From positions 62,001 through 126,000 of the forward strand of contig DEBR01000005.1 in NCBI GenBank assembly GCA_002348615.1: DNA of 64,000 nucleotides. The letters run 5' to 3'. This DNA is from Candidatus Saccharibacteria bacterium UBA2951 (GTDB lineage: Bacteria > Patescibacteriota > Saccharimonadia > Saccharimonadales > Saccharimonadaceae). The number at the start of each line of letters is the position of its first letter. Positions within the stretch are counted from its first letter, which is position 1. Made by a program: the position numbers and the translations under genes. This document shows, piece after piece, positions 40,903-49,078 of the stretch. The notes under the pieces were generated by a model, which did not search any database, was not told where the DNA came from, and saw only the letters and a list, made by a program, of their open reading frames with translations.

Positions 40903-42522
40903 ATGGATGAAGACAAGGTACAGCAGCAGCGCCGTGAGCATGATGAAGCGGCGACAAAGCAACGCGCTGCGATTTTAGGCGTGCCCTATGTCGACACACG
41001 CCCGTTCGAACGCGACATTCCATTAGTAGATGGTTTACTAAAAATCGACGAGATGTATAACGGCCGGATCGTTCCGCTCGCGCGCGGCACCGAAGACACT
41101 CCGTACCGGTTCGGCATGACAACCCAGACCCCCCAGTCATTGGTTGATACGATGCGCCGCGAATACAACGAGCGCGGAGATAGTATACAGTTCGGCATGA
41201 TCTCAGGAAGTGGTTTCAAGGCACTCATGAACCGCTACGACCCGCCAAAGCAAGTCATTTACGATGATATCGAAATCGCGAAAGAAGGCGACAGCGAGAC
41301 GCTTGCTTCTGTCTCGCAGACGCTAAATTCTGTCGGCAGTGACAGAGTCTTCGATTACCTTATAGACCAAGCCGACCGTTTAGGTGCTAGCGACATTCAT
41401 ATCGAAAACCAACGCACGGGAATCCGAGTTCGCATGCGTGTCGACGGGGCATTGCACCAGGTAGCGGAGCTGGACAAGGACCGCTATCGTGTCATTATGG
41501 GGGCGCTTGGTTCACGGGCGAACGTCTCTGCGGCAGCTACGGCGCCGCAGTCCGGTCATATGCAAAAAGAAGTCACGACCGACTCCGGCACTCACCTGCT
41601 GAACCTTCGTGTTGAAACCATACCGACCATGTATGGGCAGGACGCCGTGCTGCGACTCTTTAATTTTGACGAATCACTGCTTCAGCTTGACCGTCTGAAC
41701 ATTCCGGAGCGCCAACGAAAAGAAATCGATGAGATCATTTCGCACCCTCGCGGTATGGTATTGATGGTCGGCCCGACCGGGAGTGGTAAATCAACCACGC
41801 TCTATAGCATGATCAATGCGCTCAATACGCCCGACCGTAAGATCATCACGCTAGAAGACCCAATAGAGTACGGTATTACCGGAGTTTCCCAAATTCCTAT
41901 CGATACCAGCGGTGGTGCCAGCTTTGCCGACGGACTACGAAGCGTTTTGCGACTCGACCCTGACGTCGTGATGATCGGCGAGATCCGTGACGCCGATGCC
42001 GCGCGAACCGCAATCCAGGCGTCGATCACTGGCCACCTCGTGCTTTCAAGCTTTCATGCCAATTCAAGCTCGGCTGCGTTCAGCCGTATGATCGATATGA
42101 TCGGGCAAAACCCGATATTCTCGAGCGCGATTCGCCTTGTCATCGCGCAGCGTCTTGTTAGAAAGCTTGCCGATAATAAACAGGAATACGATCCGGACGA
42201 AGCGATCAAGAACTGGGTTCGTGAAGTCTTAAGCGACCTTCCGGACAGCTATGAAAAACCGGATCTTGATAATTTCAAGCTATGGAAGCCAATTGAGTCT
42301 GACGATAACCCATTCGGCTACGCCGGCCGCATGGTCATCATGGAGCAACTTGTGGTGAACGAATCGATCCAAAAGTTCCTGCGTGGTGATGAAAAAGAGT
42401 TTCATACCGAAATCGTCGAAACGGCTGCCAAGAAGAACGGCATGGCGACGCTCTTACAGGTTGGCGTACTGGCCGCTCTTCGTGGCGAAACCACGCTCGA
42501 CGAAATAAATCGCGTTATTTAA
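40903..42522 (+). CDS. pilB: Type IV pilus assembly ATPase, PilB/GspE family
   Basis: A 539-residue motor ATPase that drives pilus extension or secretion. It has Walker A GPTGSGKSTTLY, the Asp box LEDPIEYGITGVSQI, Walker B LRLDPDVVMIGEIRD, and the His box GHLVLSSFHANSS. The GSPII_E N-terminal region is shortened. The zinc-binding tetracysteine motif usual after the His box is absent: the RLVRKL stretch is followed by no cysteines. The gene stands alone here; the pilins at 2685 and 1-382 are likely substrates. Confidence 0.92.
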   Translation: MDEDKVQQQRREHDEAATKQRAAILGVPYVDTRPFERDIPLVDGLLKIDEMYNGRIVPLARGTEDTPYRFGMTTQTPQSLVDTMRREYNERGDSIQFGMISGSGFKALMNRYDPPKQVIYDDIEIAKEGDSETLASVSQTLNSVGSDRVFDYLIDQADRLGASDIHIENQRTGIRVRMRVDGALHQVAELDKDRYRVIMGALGSRANVSAAATAPQSGHMQKEVTTDSGTHLLNLRVETIPTMYGQDAVLRLFNFDESLLQLDRLNIPERQRKEIDEIISHPRGMVLMVGPTGSGKSTTLYSMINALNTPDRKIITLEDPIEYGITGVSQIPIDTSGGASFADGLRSVLRLDPDVVMIGEIRDADAARTAIQASITGHLVLSSFHANSSSAAFSRMIDMIGQNPIFSSAIRLVIAQRLVRKLADNKQEYDPDEAIKNWVREVLSDLPDSYEKPDLDNFKLWKPIESDDNPFGYAGRMVIMEQLVVNESIQKFLRGDEKEFHTEIVETAAKKNGMATLLQVGVLAALRGETTLDEINRVI

Positions 42523-43645
42523 TCACGGCGGCGATGGCCGGTACGAGCCGTTCATCGAAGACGCTCGGAATGATTTCTTCGGGCGTAGGGTTCTCGACAA
42601 GCGCGGCAATCGCTTCGGCTGCCGCGAGCTTATGCTCGTCCGTAATAGTGCGAACCTTGTTGTCTAGAGCGCCTCGGAATATGCCTGGAAACGCGATCGC
42701 GTTATTGACCTGGTTCGGAAAATCCGACCGTCCGGTCGCTATGACGGCGACACCGGCGGCTTTGGCAATGTCCGGCATGATTTCAGGTTTGGGGTTTGCC
42801 ATGGCGAAGACGATGGGGTTCTTAGTCATCTTTCCTATCAGTTCTTCGTTTAGGAGGTCCGGTTGTGAAACGCCGATAAATACGTCGGCGCCGTCAAGCG
42901 CGTCAGCGAGCGAACCGTTGACCGAACCGTCGGCATGTTCGAGCAGTCGCATCTTCGCCTCATTCAAATCGGTCCGATTATGCGATATGATTCCCTTCGA
43001 GTCGACGGCCAATATTTGTCCGACACCGTATAGTTTTAATAGCTTCGTGATCGCGGTTCCGGCGGCTCCGGCACCGACCACGACGAATTTCGAATCTGCC
43101 AGTTTACGGCTGGTGACCTTGGCGGCGTTGATCAACCCAGCCAACGTTACGACCGCCGTACCGTGCTGATCATCATGAAAGACTGGAACCGGCAGTTCGG
43201 CTTTCAGGCGGTCTTCAATCTCAAAACACTGTGGCGCGGCGATATCTTCAAGGTTGATGGCACCGAAGCTTGGAGCGATGGCTTTGACTGTCGCGACGAT
43301 CTCGTCCGGCGTATGCACGTCAAGAATGATCGGAATACTATCGATATCCGCGAAATGCTTAAATAACAAACTCTTTCCTTCCATGACCGGCATGCTGCCG
43401 CGCGGACCGATATTACCGAGTCCGAGCACGGCCGAACCATCCGATATGACCGCTACCAGGTTATTCGTCCAGGTGTAAACAGGTAGTTGGGACGGGTCGT
43501 CTGCAATGACGCGAGATACGGCGGCGACGCCTGGCGTGTAGTAGGCGGAAAGCTTTGTTTTGTCTAGGTCTGTGTCACGAAGTTGGGTAGTAATCTTGCC
43601 GCGATTCTTCGCGTGCAGGTCGAGGGCGAGTTTGTCATAATCCAT
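42515..43645 (-). CDS. Malic enzyme (oxaloacetate-decarboxylating malate dehydrogenase)
   Basis: A 376-residue enzyme that converts malate to pyruvate and CO2 with reduction of NAD(P). It has the bacterial-type short form: YYTPGVAAVSR (catalytic Tyr), VISDGSAVLGLGNIGPRGSMPVMEGKS, NLEDIAAPQCFEIE, PVFHDDQHGTAVV (metal Asp pair), and the Rossmann loop GAGAAGTAI. TATACT (minus strand 43652-43657) is 6 nt before the ATG. It gives pyruvate and reducing power without a full TCA cycle. Confidence 0.94.
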   Translation of the reverse strand: MDYDKLALDLHAKNRGKITTQLRDTDLDKTKLSAYYTPGVAAVSRVIADDPSQLPVYTWTNNLVAVISDGSAVLGLGNIGPRGSMPVMEGKSLLFKHFADIDSIPIILDVHTPDEIVATVKAIAPSFGAINLEDIAAPQCFEIEDRLKAELPVPVFHDDQHGTAVVTLAGLINAAKVTSRKLADSKFVVVGAGAAGTAITKLLKLYGVGQILAVDSKGIISHNRTDLNEAKMRLLEHADGSVNGSLADALDGADVFIGVSQPDLLNEELIGKMTKNPIVFAMANPKPEIMPDIAKAAGVAVIATGRSDFPNQVNNAIAFPGIFRGALDNKVRTITDEHKLAAAEAIAALVENPTPEEIIPSVFDERLVPAIAAVIK

Positions 43646-43651
43646 TACCCT

Positions 43652-43657
43652 AGTATA
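43652..43657 (-). promoter_or_regulatory. -10 box TATACT, leaderless start of malic enzyme gene
   Basis: TATACT on the minus strand ends 6 nt before the ATG at 43645. Confidence 0.6.
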
Positions 43658-43684
43658 CCCCTTTTAAATATGTCATTTCTATGC

Positions 43685-43690
43685 TACAAT
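43685..43690 (+). promoter_or_regulatory. -10 box TACAAT of rplS
   Basis: TACAAT gives a leader of about 37 nt before the rplS ATG at 43734. Confidence 0.5.
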
Positions 43691-43733
43691 TACTAACTAA
43701 TAAGCACTATAAACTTGTAAGGTAAAGAAAAGA

Positions 43734-44258
43734 ATGAGTTTTGCATTAATTCAGAAGGTAAATGACGCCCAAAAAAAGGCGGCTGTCGTTGACGCCCGCA
43801 GTGGTGACACCGTTCGTGTTCACCAGAAGATCAAAGAAGGTAACAAGGAACGTATCCAAGTCTTCGAAGGTGTCGTTATCCGCACCGACAACAAAGGTCA
43901 GCACACCAGCCGTATCACGGTTCGTAAGGTCGCAAGTGGTGTCGGAGTTGAAAAGAGCTTTTTGCTCCACAGCCCATTAGTTGAAAAAGTCGAAGTCGTC
44001 CGACGTTCAAAGGTTCGTCGCAAGTACCTGAGCTTCCTACGTGACCGTTCCGGTAAGAGTGCCCGCTTGACCGCAGTCAACTTTGACCGCGAAAAAATCA
44101 ACGACGTTCGTGACCCACATGCCGAAGCCGAAGAAAAGCGACTGAAGGAAGAAGCTGCCAAGGCCGCGGAAGCCAAGGCTGCTGAAAAAGCCGCTGAACA
44201 GGCCGAGCTTGAAAAAAAGCAGGCCGAAGTCGAAGCCGCTCACGCCGAGAACAAATAG
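43734..44258 (+). CDS. rplS: Large ribosomal subunit protein bL19 with long C-terminal tail
   Basis: A 174-residue protein. Residues 1-115 are canonical L19 (GDTVRVHQKIKEGNKERIQVFEGVVI, SFLLHSPLVEKVEVVRRSKVRRKYLSFLRDRSGKSARL). About 60 further residues form an Ala/Glu/Lys-rich helix not found in standard L19 (about 115 residues). The tail may be a coiled coil reaching out from the subunit interface side. The gene precedes rnhB as in many bacteria (rplS-rnhB-yraN) but ends at a strong terminator. Confidence 0.95.
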   Translation: MSFALIQKVNDAQKKAAVVDARSGDTVRVHQKIKEGNKERIQVFEGVVIRTDNKGQHTSRITVRKVASGVGVEKSFLLHSPLVEKVEVVRRSKVRRKYLSFLRDRSGKSARLTAVNFDREKINDVRDPHAEAEEKRLKEEAAKAAEAKAAEKAAEQAELEKKQAEVEAAHAENK

Positions 44259-44274
44259 TCGCATTTTGCAGAAC

Positions 44275-44308
44275 GTAACAAAGCCCCGCCTAGACGGGGC
44301 TTTGTTAC
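44275..44308 (+). terminator. Strong terminator after rplS
   Basis: A perfect 14-bp stem (GTAACAAAGCCCCG/CGGGGCTTTGTTAC) with a 6-nt loop. The T-rich right arm ends 2 nt before the -10 box region of the next gene. Confidence 0.85.
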
Positions 44309-44317
44309 TATATGAAC

Positions 44318-45262
44318 ATGAATAAGACTTTGGGTATCGATGAGGTCGGGCGCGGGCCTTGGGCCGGTCCACTAGTAGTCGGTGCCGTCTTGCTCGGGGA
44401 CACGGTGATCGAAGGGCTGACCGACAGCAAGAAACTGTCAAGAACCAAACGTGAACTACTTGCGGCGCAGATAATCGAACGAGCAGCAGCGCATGGTATA
44501 GGCTGGGTCGAGCCGGCTGAAATCGATGACCTTGGCCTGTCAGAAGCTCTGAAACTTGCGACTAGGCGAGCGGTTGAACAAATTACCGTGCCGTACCACG
44601 AGATTATCATTGACGGCACGATCAACTTTCTTGCGGAAACCGGAAAAGGTCCGTACGTGACTACCATGAAAAAAGCAGACCTTTTGATCGCAAGCGTGTC
44701 GGCGGCGTCCATCATCGCTAAAGTGGCACGGGACGATTATATGGCAGAGCAGGGTGAGCTTTACCCGCAGTATGGTTTTAAGAACCACGTAGGTTACGGC
44801 ACGGCAAACCACCGGAAAGCGATTGAAAAGCATGGTGTAACGCCGCTACACCGTCGCAGCTTCGCACCGATTGCCGCCATCTTGGGGGATACTCCTATGC
44901 CTAAAGTCCCCAAACAACAGAGTAATAAGCGAACGGGTGACGAAGCCGAAACAGCCGTGGCTGAGTGGCTAGGGGTGAACGGGTTTGAAATCATCCACCG
45001 TAACTGGAAGACAAAGTTCTGCGAGATAGACATCATCGCGGCCAAGCAGGGAAGATATTACTTCATAGAGGTGAAACACCGGAAACAATCCGGTCAAGGC
45101 GGGGGCGTGGCGGCCATAACACCACGGAAGCTAAGGCAAATGCGATTTGCCGCAGAATATTACCGCAAGTATGCGGGGATTCTCGATGTTGACGCGGTGC
45201 TTGCCGTCGTGACGACGCACAGTATGCCGATCACGATAGATGGTCTACTTGAAATCAGCTAG
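44318..45262 (+). CDS. rnhB: RNase HII fused to a YraN/UPF0102 nuclease-like domain
   Basis: A 314-residue fusion. Residues 1-190 are RNase HII, which removes ribonucleotides and RNA primers from DNA: GIDEVGRGPWAGP with the Asp-Glu pair, TDSKKLS, IIIDG, and KADLLIASVSAASIIAKVARD. Residues 205-310 are a YraN domain with PD-(D/E)xK features: TGDEAETAVAEWLGVNGF, CEIDIIA, FIEVKHR. YraN is usually a separate neighbour. The start at 44318 has TACTAT 6 nt upstream. The ATG at 44312 abuts that box. The last 18 bp overlap the convergent aminopeptidase gene. Confidence 0.93.
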   Translation: MNKTLGIDEVGRGPWAGPLVVGAVLLGDTVIEGLTDSKKLSRTKRELLAAQIIERAAAHGIGWVEPAEIDDLGLSEALKLATRRAVEQITVPYHEIIIDGTINFLAETGKGPYVTTMKKADLLIASVSAASIIAKVARDDYMAEQGELYPQYGFKNHVGYGTANHRKAIEKHGVTPLHRRSFAPIAAILGDTPMPKVPKQQSNKRTGDEAETAVAEWLGVNGFEIIHRNWKTKFCEIDIIAAKQGRYYFIEVKHRKQSGQGGGVAAITPRKLRQMRFAAEYYRKYAGILDVDAVLAVVTTHSMPITIDGLLEIS

Positions 45263-47749
45263 GGCAGAGATTACTTCGTCACGCTGCGATTCAATCAGTA
45301 AGACTCTTGCCTGCAGCTCGTTGATTCCCAGTTCGATGACACGGGTCAGAGCGGGTTGGTCTTTCATGGGTTCAAAGAATGATTTATATTCTTCGAGTTG
45401 TTCTTTCGTCTGCAAAAAGCTCGCGGAATAGCGGGCGAAATCATCGTAACTCTTATCTCCGCCAAAGGTCCGGACGACCCACTCCCAGTTCTCCTGGAGC
45501 CATTTCCAGGCGTCGTCGCGCGCGAACCGGCTTCGGAGCAGGTTGACGTACCAGTGGGCGGCGTCCTGAGGGCGAACGACGGATGTATCGGTAATATAGC
45601 CAAGTAGTTTCTTGATTTGAACTTCATCCTCCGTCGATGTAATGGCGGCTAGTATGTCCTCACGCACCTCCGATGAGCTGGTAGCCACATATTGTTTGAT
45701 CAGACGGTCGAGTTCACCCTCAGACAATCCTTGTTTCACCTTTCCTGCCATTATGACGCCGCGAAGTTCAGGATCGAGCGCTTCGGGCGTATCAACGGAG
45801 TCGAAACGGCTGACGGCTTCTTGCAGGATCGCCTCGTTTTCGCCGTAAATCTGCATACCGATGATGAGCGGTCGCAACTTAACGTCATTTTCAGGTTCAC
45901 CATCTTTTTGGCTCCATCCAAGCCGATCGAACTGAGCGTTCGAAATCCTGGCGGCGAGTTTTTTAAGGTTGGCGCGAGCGGTATCATCCGTGTCGACGAA
46001 CTTTTTCAGTTCGCCAAGACCGAGACTAAGTATCGTCCAGACACTCTCATGAGTTTCGGAATCCGATGCGAGAAGCAGAGGAACAAGGGACGAGTTCTTA
46101 ACATGACCGGAGCGCGTAAGAAGCACTCGTTCGTTAATCAGCTGCAGGCGGTCGAGTGGTTGGTACGACTGGATACTTTGTAGCAGCGCGTCAAAATGAG
46201 TCTGGCTGTAATTGGTAATGAAATGCGACCAGTTACCGAGGTTCAGGCGAGTTCCTTCCGGGACTTCGACGGCAAGTTCCTTAGTATCCATGACGTCCGG
46301 TAGGTTCCCTTGAGGACTTGCTGCAAGCGGAATAGGCCATATCCTATCCGATTCGGCGTGCTCGCCAATGAAAAACTGTTCCTGCATAAGGCCGTCATGC
46401 GCCACGTGAACGATCGGGTAACCGGCTCGCAGTACCCACTTGTTCATGAAGTCGCGTACCGGTTTTCCGCTAGCATCCTCAAGCGCTTGCCACAGATTCT
46501 CGCCTTCGGTGTTCTTGTATGCATAGGTTGTGAAATATTGCTTCAATCCGCGCCGAAACGCGTCTTCGCCGACATACTGACGCAGCATACCGATCAAACG
46601 GCCGCCTTTGCCATAGACGATCGCGCCGTCGAACAGGCTGCTGATTTCATCCGGATGGTTGACTTCCGTCTCGACCGGCTGCACGCCGTCGATCGCATCG
46701 CGGCGCATGGCCATCAGACTCCACGACGAGGCGTAGTCCATCCAAATCCCCCAGTCTGGGTGCATGGCATGAATAGGCAGATTTTCAATGAAGTTCGCGA
46801 AACTCTCGTTGAGCCACAGGTTGTTCCACCATTTCATGGTCACGAGATTACCGAACCACTGGTGTGAAAGTTCATGGCCGACGACCATTGCGACGTAGTG
46901 CTTGCTGTCAACTGTGGCGGTGGCGGGGTCGGCCAAGAGAGCGATTTCGCGGTAGGTAATCAATCCCCAGTTTTCCATGGCGCCCGATGTAAAGTCAGGG
47001 AGGGCAACGTGATCCGACTTAGGAAGCGGGTATTCGACGCCGAAATAATCTTCAAAGTAATCAATCGTCTTTGCGGCAAAATCCAATGCGAAATCCAAGC
47101 TTTCCGGTTTTTGTGCAGATGTCGCCCATACGTTCACATCGATACCCCGGTTGGTTTTCGTCGAACGTTTGTGGAGGTCTCCGTACACCCAGGCAAGCAG
47201 GTAGCTGCTCATACGCGGGGTGGTCTCGAAGGTCGTAACTAATCGAGAGTTTTCATTCTTTTGGCTTTTGACCGGCATGTTTCCAAGCACCTCGACACCC
47301 GACTCGGTAGTAAGCGTGACATCAAACGTAGCTTTTGCCTCTGGCTCATCCAGGCAAGGGAATACTTCGCGAGCGTGATGGCTTTCGAACTGCGTCGCGA
47401 TGAGCTCCTTTTTTTCACCGTCTTTCGTGAAATAGCACGGATACATGCCATGCATCTGGTCGGTTATTGTGCCGCTGAACGCGAACGTTACCGAATAATC
47501 GCTACCTGATTTCATATTTGCCTGAATTTCGACTTCATCATTTTCGCCTGACGAATACTCCGAACTGCTGCCATTGACATGGCAGGTGTCAATGACGAGC
47601 TCCTTAGCATGAACATACAGCGGGCCGTCTTTCACAGCCTTGCCGCGCATAGTGACGATTCCATTGAACGTCCGGCCAGGCCGGTCGATATCCAGTGAGA
47701 GTTCATAGTGTTCGGGTGCGAAATGGTCTGTCAGTCGTCGGGTAGTCAT
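45245..47749 (-). CDS. M1-family aminopeptidase (aminopeptidase N type)
   Basis: An 834-residue zinc exopeptidase. It has the substrate-recognition GAMEN at 256-260, the zinc site HELSH at 292-296 with the third ligand Glu in WLNESFANF (about 315), and a C-terminal ERAP1-like helical domain (about 500-830). No signal peptide is present, so it acts in the cytoplasm on imported or internal peptides. TATAAT (minus strand 47756-47761) is 6 nt before the ATG and overlaps the -10 box of the divergent nuclease gene. Confidence 0.95.
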   Translation of the reverse strand: MTTRRLTDHFAPEHYELSLDIDRPGRTFNGIVTMRGKAVKDGPLYVHAKELVIDTCHVNGSSSEYSSGENDEVEIQANMKSGSDYSVTFAFSGTITDQMHGMYPCYFTKDGEKKELIATQFESHHAREVFPCLDEPEAKATFDVTLTTESGVEVLGNMPVKSQKNENSRLVTTFETTPRMSSYLLAWVYGDLHKRSTKTNRGIDVNVWATSAQKPESLDFALDFAAKTIDYFEDYFGVEYPLPKSDHVALPDFTSGAMENWGLITYREIALLADPATATVDSKHYVAMVVGHELSHQWFGNLVTMKWWNNLWLNESFANFIENLPIHAMHPDWGIWMDYASSWSLMAMRRDAIDGVQPVETEVNHPDEISSLFDGAIVYGKGGRLIGMLRQYVGEDAFRRGLKQYFTTYAYKNTEGENLWQALEDASGKPVRDFMNKWVLRAGYPIVHVAHDGLMQEQFFIGEHAESDRIWPIPLAASPQGNLPDVMDTKELAVEVPEGTRLNLGNWSHFITNYSQTHFDALLQSIQSYQPLDRLQLINERVLLTRSGHVKNSSLVPLLLASDSETHESVWTILSLGLGELKKFVDTDDTARANLKKLAARISNAQFDRLGWSQKDGEPENDVKLRPLIIGMQIYGENEAILQEAVSRFDSVDTPEALDPELRGVIMAGKVKQGLSEGELDRLIKQYVATSSSEVREDILAAITSTEDEVQIKKLLGYITDTSVVRPQDAAHWYVNLLRSRFARDDAWKWLQENWEWVVRTFGGDKSYDDFARYSASFLQTKEQLEEYKSFFEPMKDQPALTRVIELGINELQARVLLIESQRDEVISALADFK

Positions 47750-47755
47750 GATTCA

Positions 47756-47763
47756 ATTATACT
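47756..47763. promoter_or_regulatory. Overlapping divergent -10 boxes (aminopeptidase and nuclease)
   Basis: ATTATACT encodes TATAAT on the minus strand (47761-47756) and TATACT on the plus strand (47758-47763). Start codons are only 22 bp apart, 6 and 8 nt from their boxes, so both mRNAs should be leaderless and initiation mutually exclusive. Confidence 0.7.
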
Positions 47764-47771
47764 CTATAGAT

Positions 47772-48431
47772 ATGACGAACTACCGAGCGCGCCGGACCAT
47801 GTTAGTGGTGGTTCTATTGCTTCTTTTAGGAGTTCCGCTTTCTGGTGCGGTGTTCGACTTTCCAACGCTCGAAGAGGTCGTCGGATACAAAACAGCACCG
47901 GTGACAGGTGACCTAGCCTCTCTTCCCGTTAAAGGACGCGCGCCGAAAACGGGCTACAGCCGGGCGCAGTTCGGCGAAGGGTGGGGTACATCGCTCGGCT
48001 GTGACACGAGAAATGTCATACTCGGTCGGGATTTGAAGGAAGTTATGCGCGATCAAAGTTGTCGCGTCGTAAGTGGTGTACTAAACGACCCGTATACGGG
48101 GAAACAAATTCGTTTTACGCGGGGTGAAACGACAAGCGACGATGTACAGATAGACCACGTCGTGGCGCTTTCCAACGCGTGGCAGACCGGCGCCCAGCAA
48201 TTGCCGTACGAAAAACGAATCGCTTTCGCCAACGACCCCCTCAACCTATTAGCGGTTGAGGGCAAGGCCAATGAAAACAAGTCCGACGGCGATGCGGCCA
48301 CATGGCTACCACCGAATAAACCGTTCCGCTGCCAATACGTCAACCGTCAGATTGCGGTCAAGCTTAAGTATGGCTTATGGGTAACGGCCGCGGAGCAAGC
48401 GGCTATGGCTACGGTTTTACAAAAATGCTAA
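47772..48431 (+). CDS. Secreted HNH-type nuclease (DUF1524 family)
   Basis: A 219-residue protein with a signal peptide or anchor (about 8-26) and a DUF1524/HNH domain. Visible are YSRAQFGEGW, GCDTRNVILGRDL, the His-Me finger core VQIDHVVALSNAW (catalytic Asp-His), FANDPLNLLAVEGKANENKSDGDAATWLPPN, and a C-terminal cysteine. The same full pattern is common in secreted actinobacterial nucleases. It would degrade extracellular DNA, for nutrient nucleotides or in attacking neighbours. The start at 47772 is chosen because TATACT lies 8 nt upstream; the ATG at 47748 precedes that promoter. Confidence 0.9.
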   Translation: MTNYRARRTMLVVVLLLLLGVPLSGAVFDFPTLEEVVGYKTAPVTGDLASLPVKGRAPKTGYSRAQFGEGWGTSLGCDTRNVILGRDLKEVMRDQSCRVVSGVLNDPYTGKQIRFTRGETTSDDVQIDHVVALSNAWQTGAQQLPYEKRIAFANDPLNLLAVEGKANENKSDGDAATWLPPNKPFRCQYVNRQIAVKLKYGLWVTAAEQAAMATVLQKC

Positions 48432-48916
48432 TGGCAGACCAGGCCGATATTCAATACCGTCGCCAAACACATCGGGCTGCTATCGGACGGTTTAGAAGTG
48501 GCCTTACCGTCCTCTGTACCAGTTTGTGTTTGAGAGCCTGTACTGCTGGACTGAACCGACGTTTGAGTAGCCGTCTGACCGGAGGTTGTCCCTGTTGAGG
48601 ATGAGGCTACTTGGCCTGTTGAGGTATTCGATACGGAGCGATTAGGCGTTGATACGCTCGTACTTGATTCAGCTTTTGCACCAGTTTCACCTTTGGAGTT
48701 TCCAGATTCTGATGATGCTTCAGACAAACTGGCGTTGATTGGAATGAGCGAAGATGCCCTACCGTCCGATCCTGATAGTACCGACTGCTGCGAGGTCGTG
48801 TCGGGCGGGTTGACCGCCCGTATGACGCCGACCGTCATGACAAAGCCGGTAAGCACCGACATGGTACTTAAAAACAACTTGTTTTTATAGATGGGTACGC
48901 GTTCAATCGCTAACAT
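48428..48916 (-). CDS. Ser/Thr-rich anchored surface protein, unknown function
   Basis: A 162-residue protein: short basic N-terminus, one hydrophobic helix (about 13-34), then about 110 residues of low-complexity Ser/Thr/Gly/Gln, ending with a short segment holding two cysteines. The layout suggests an extracytoplasmic, possibly glycosylated stalk. It shares the tetranucleotide CTAA with the stop of the nuclease gene. A strong ribosome site (GAGGAGGAG) precedes the ATG. Confidence 0.6.
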   Translation of the reverse strand: MLAIERVPIYKNKLFLSTMSVLTGFVMTVGVIRAVNPPDTTSQQSVLSGSDGRASSLIPINASLSEASSESGNSKGETGAKAESSTSVSTPNRSVSNTSTGQVASSSTGTTSGQTATQTSVQSSSTGSQTQTGTEDGKATSKPSDSSPMCLATVLNIGLVCH

Positions 48917-49009
48917 TACTTCTCCTCCTCATCTGTGATTGATTATCCCAATCGGTGACTAATTTTTCTGTAAGAATATTCACACGCTTGCAAGCTGTCG
49001 GGGGAAGCG

Positions 49010-49015
49010 TTATAA
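49010..49015 (+). promoter_or_regulatory. -10 box TATAAT of nusA
   Basis: TATAAT puts the expected transcription start near 49022, giving a nusA leader of about 57 nt. Confidence 0.6.
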
Positions 49016-49028
49016 TAATTGCAGTACA

Positions 49029-49054
49029 TTCCGGCCGGCAGGTCGGAATTTTTA
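49029..49054 (+). terminator. Terminator-like hairpin in the nusA leader
   Basis: TTCCGGCC/GGTCGGAA forms an 8-bp stem (one G-T pair) with a GGCA loop, directly followed by TTTTT. It lies between the nusA promoter and the nusA ribosome site (AAAGGA), so it could act as an attenuator. Confidence 0.65.
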
Positions 49055-49078
49055 GTACAAAGAATCGAAAGGAAATAC

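Noticed and set aside
44037..44715. Minus-strand open frames over rplS and rnhB.
   Set aside because: Antisense shadows of strongly conserved genes, with no promoter or ribosome site.
45398..47509. Several plus-strand open frames up to 185 codons within the aminopeptidase region.
   Set aside because: They run antisense to the M1 peptidase, whose motifs and length are complete.
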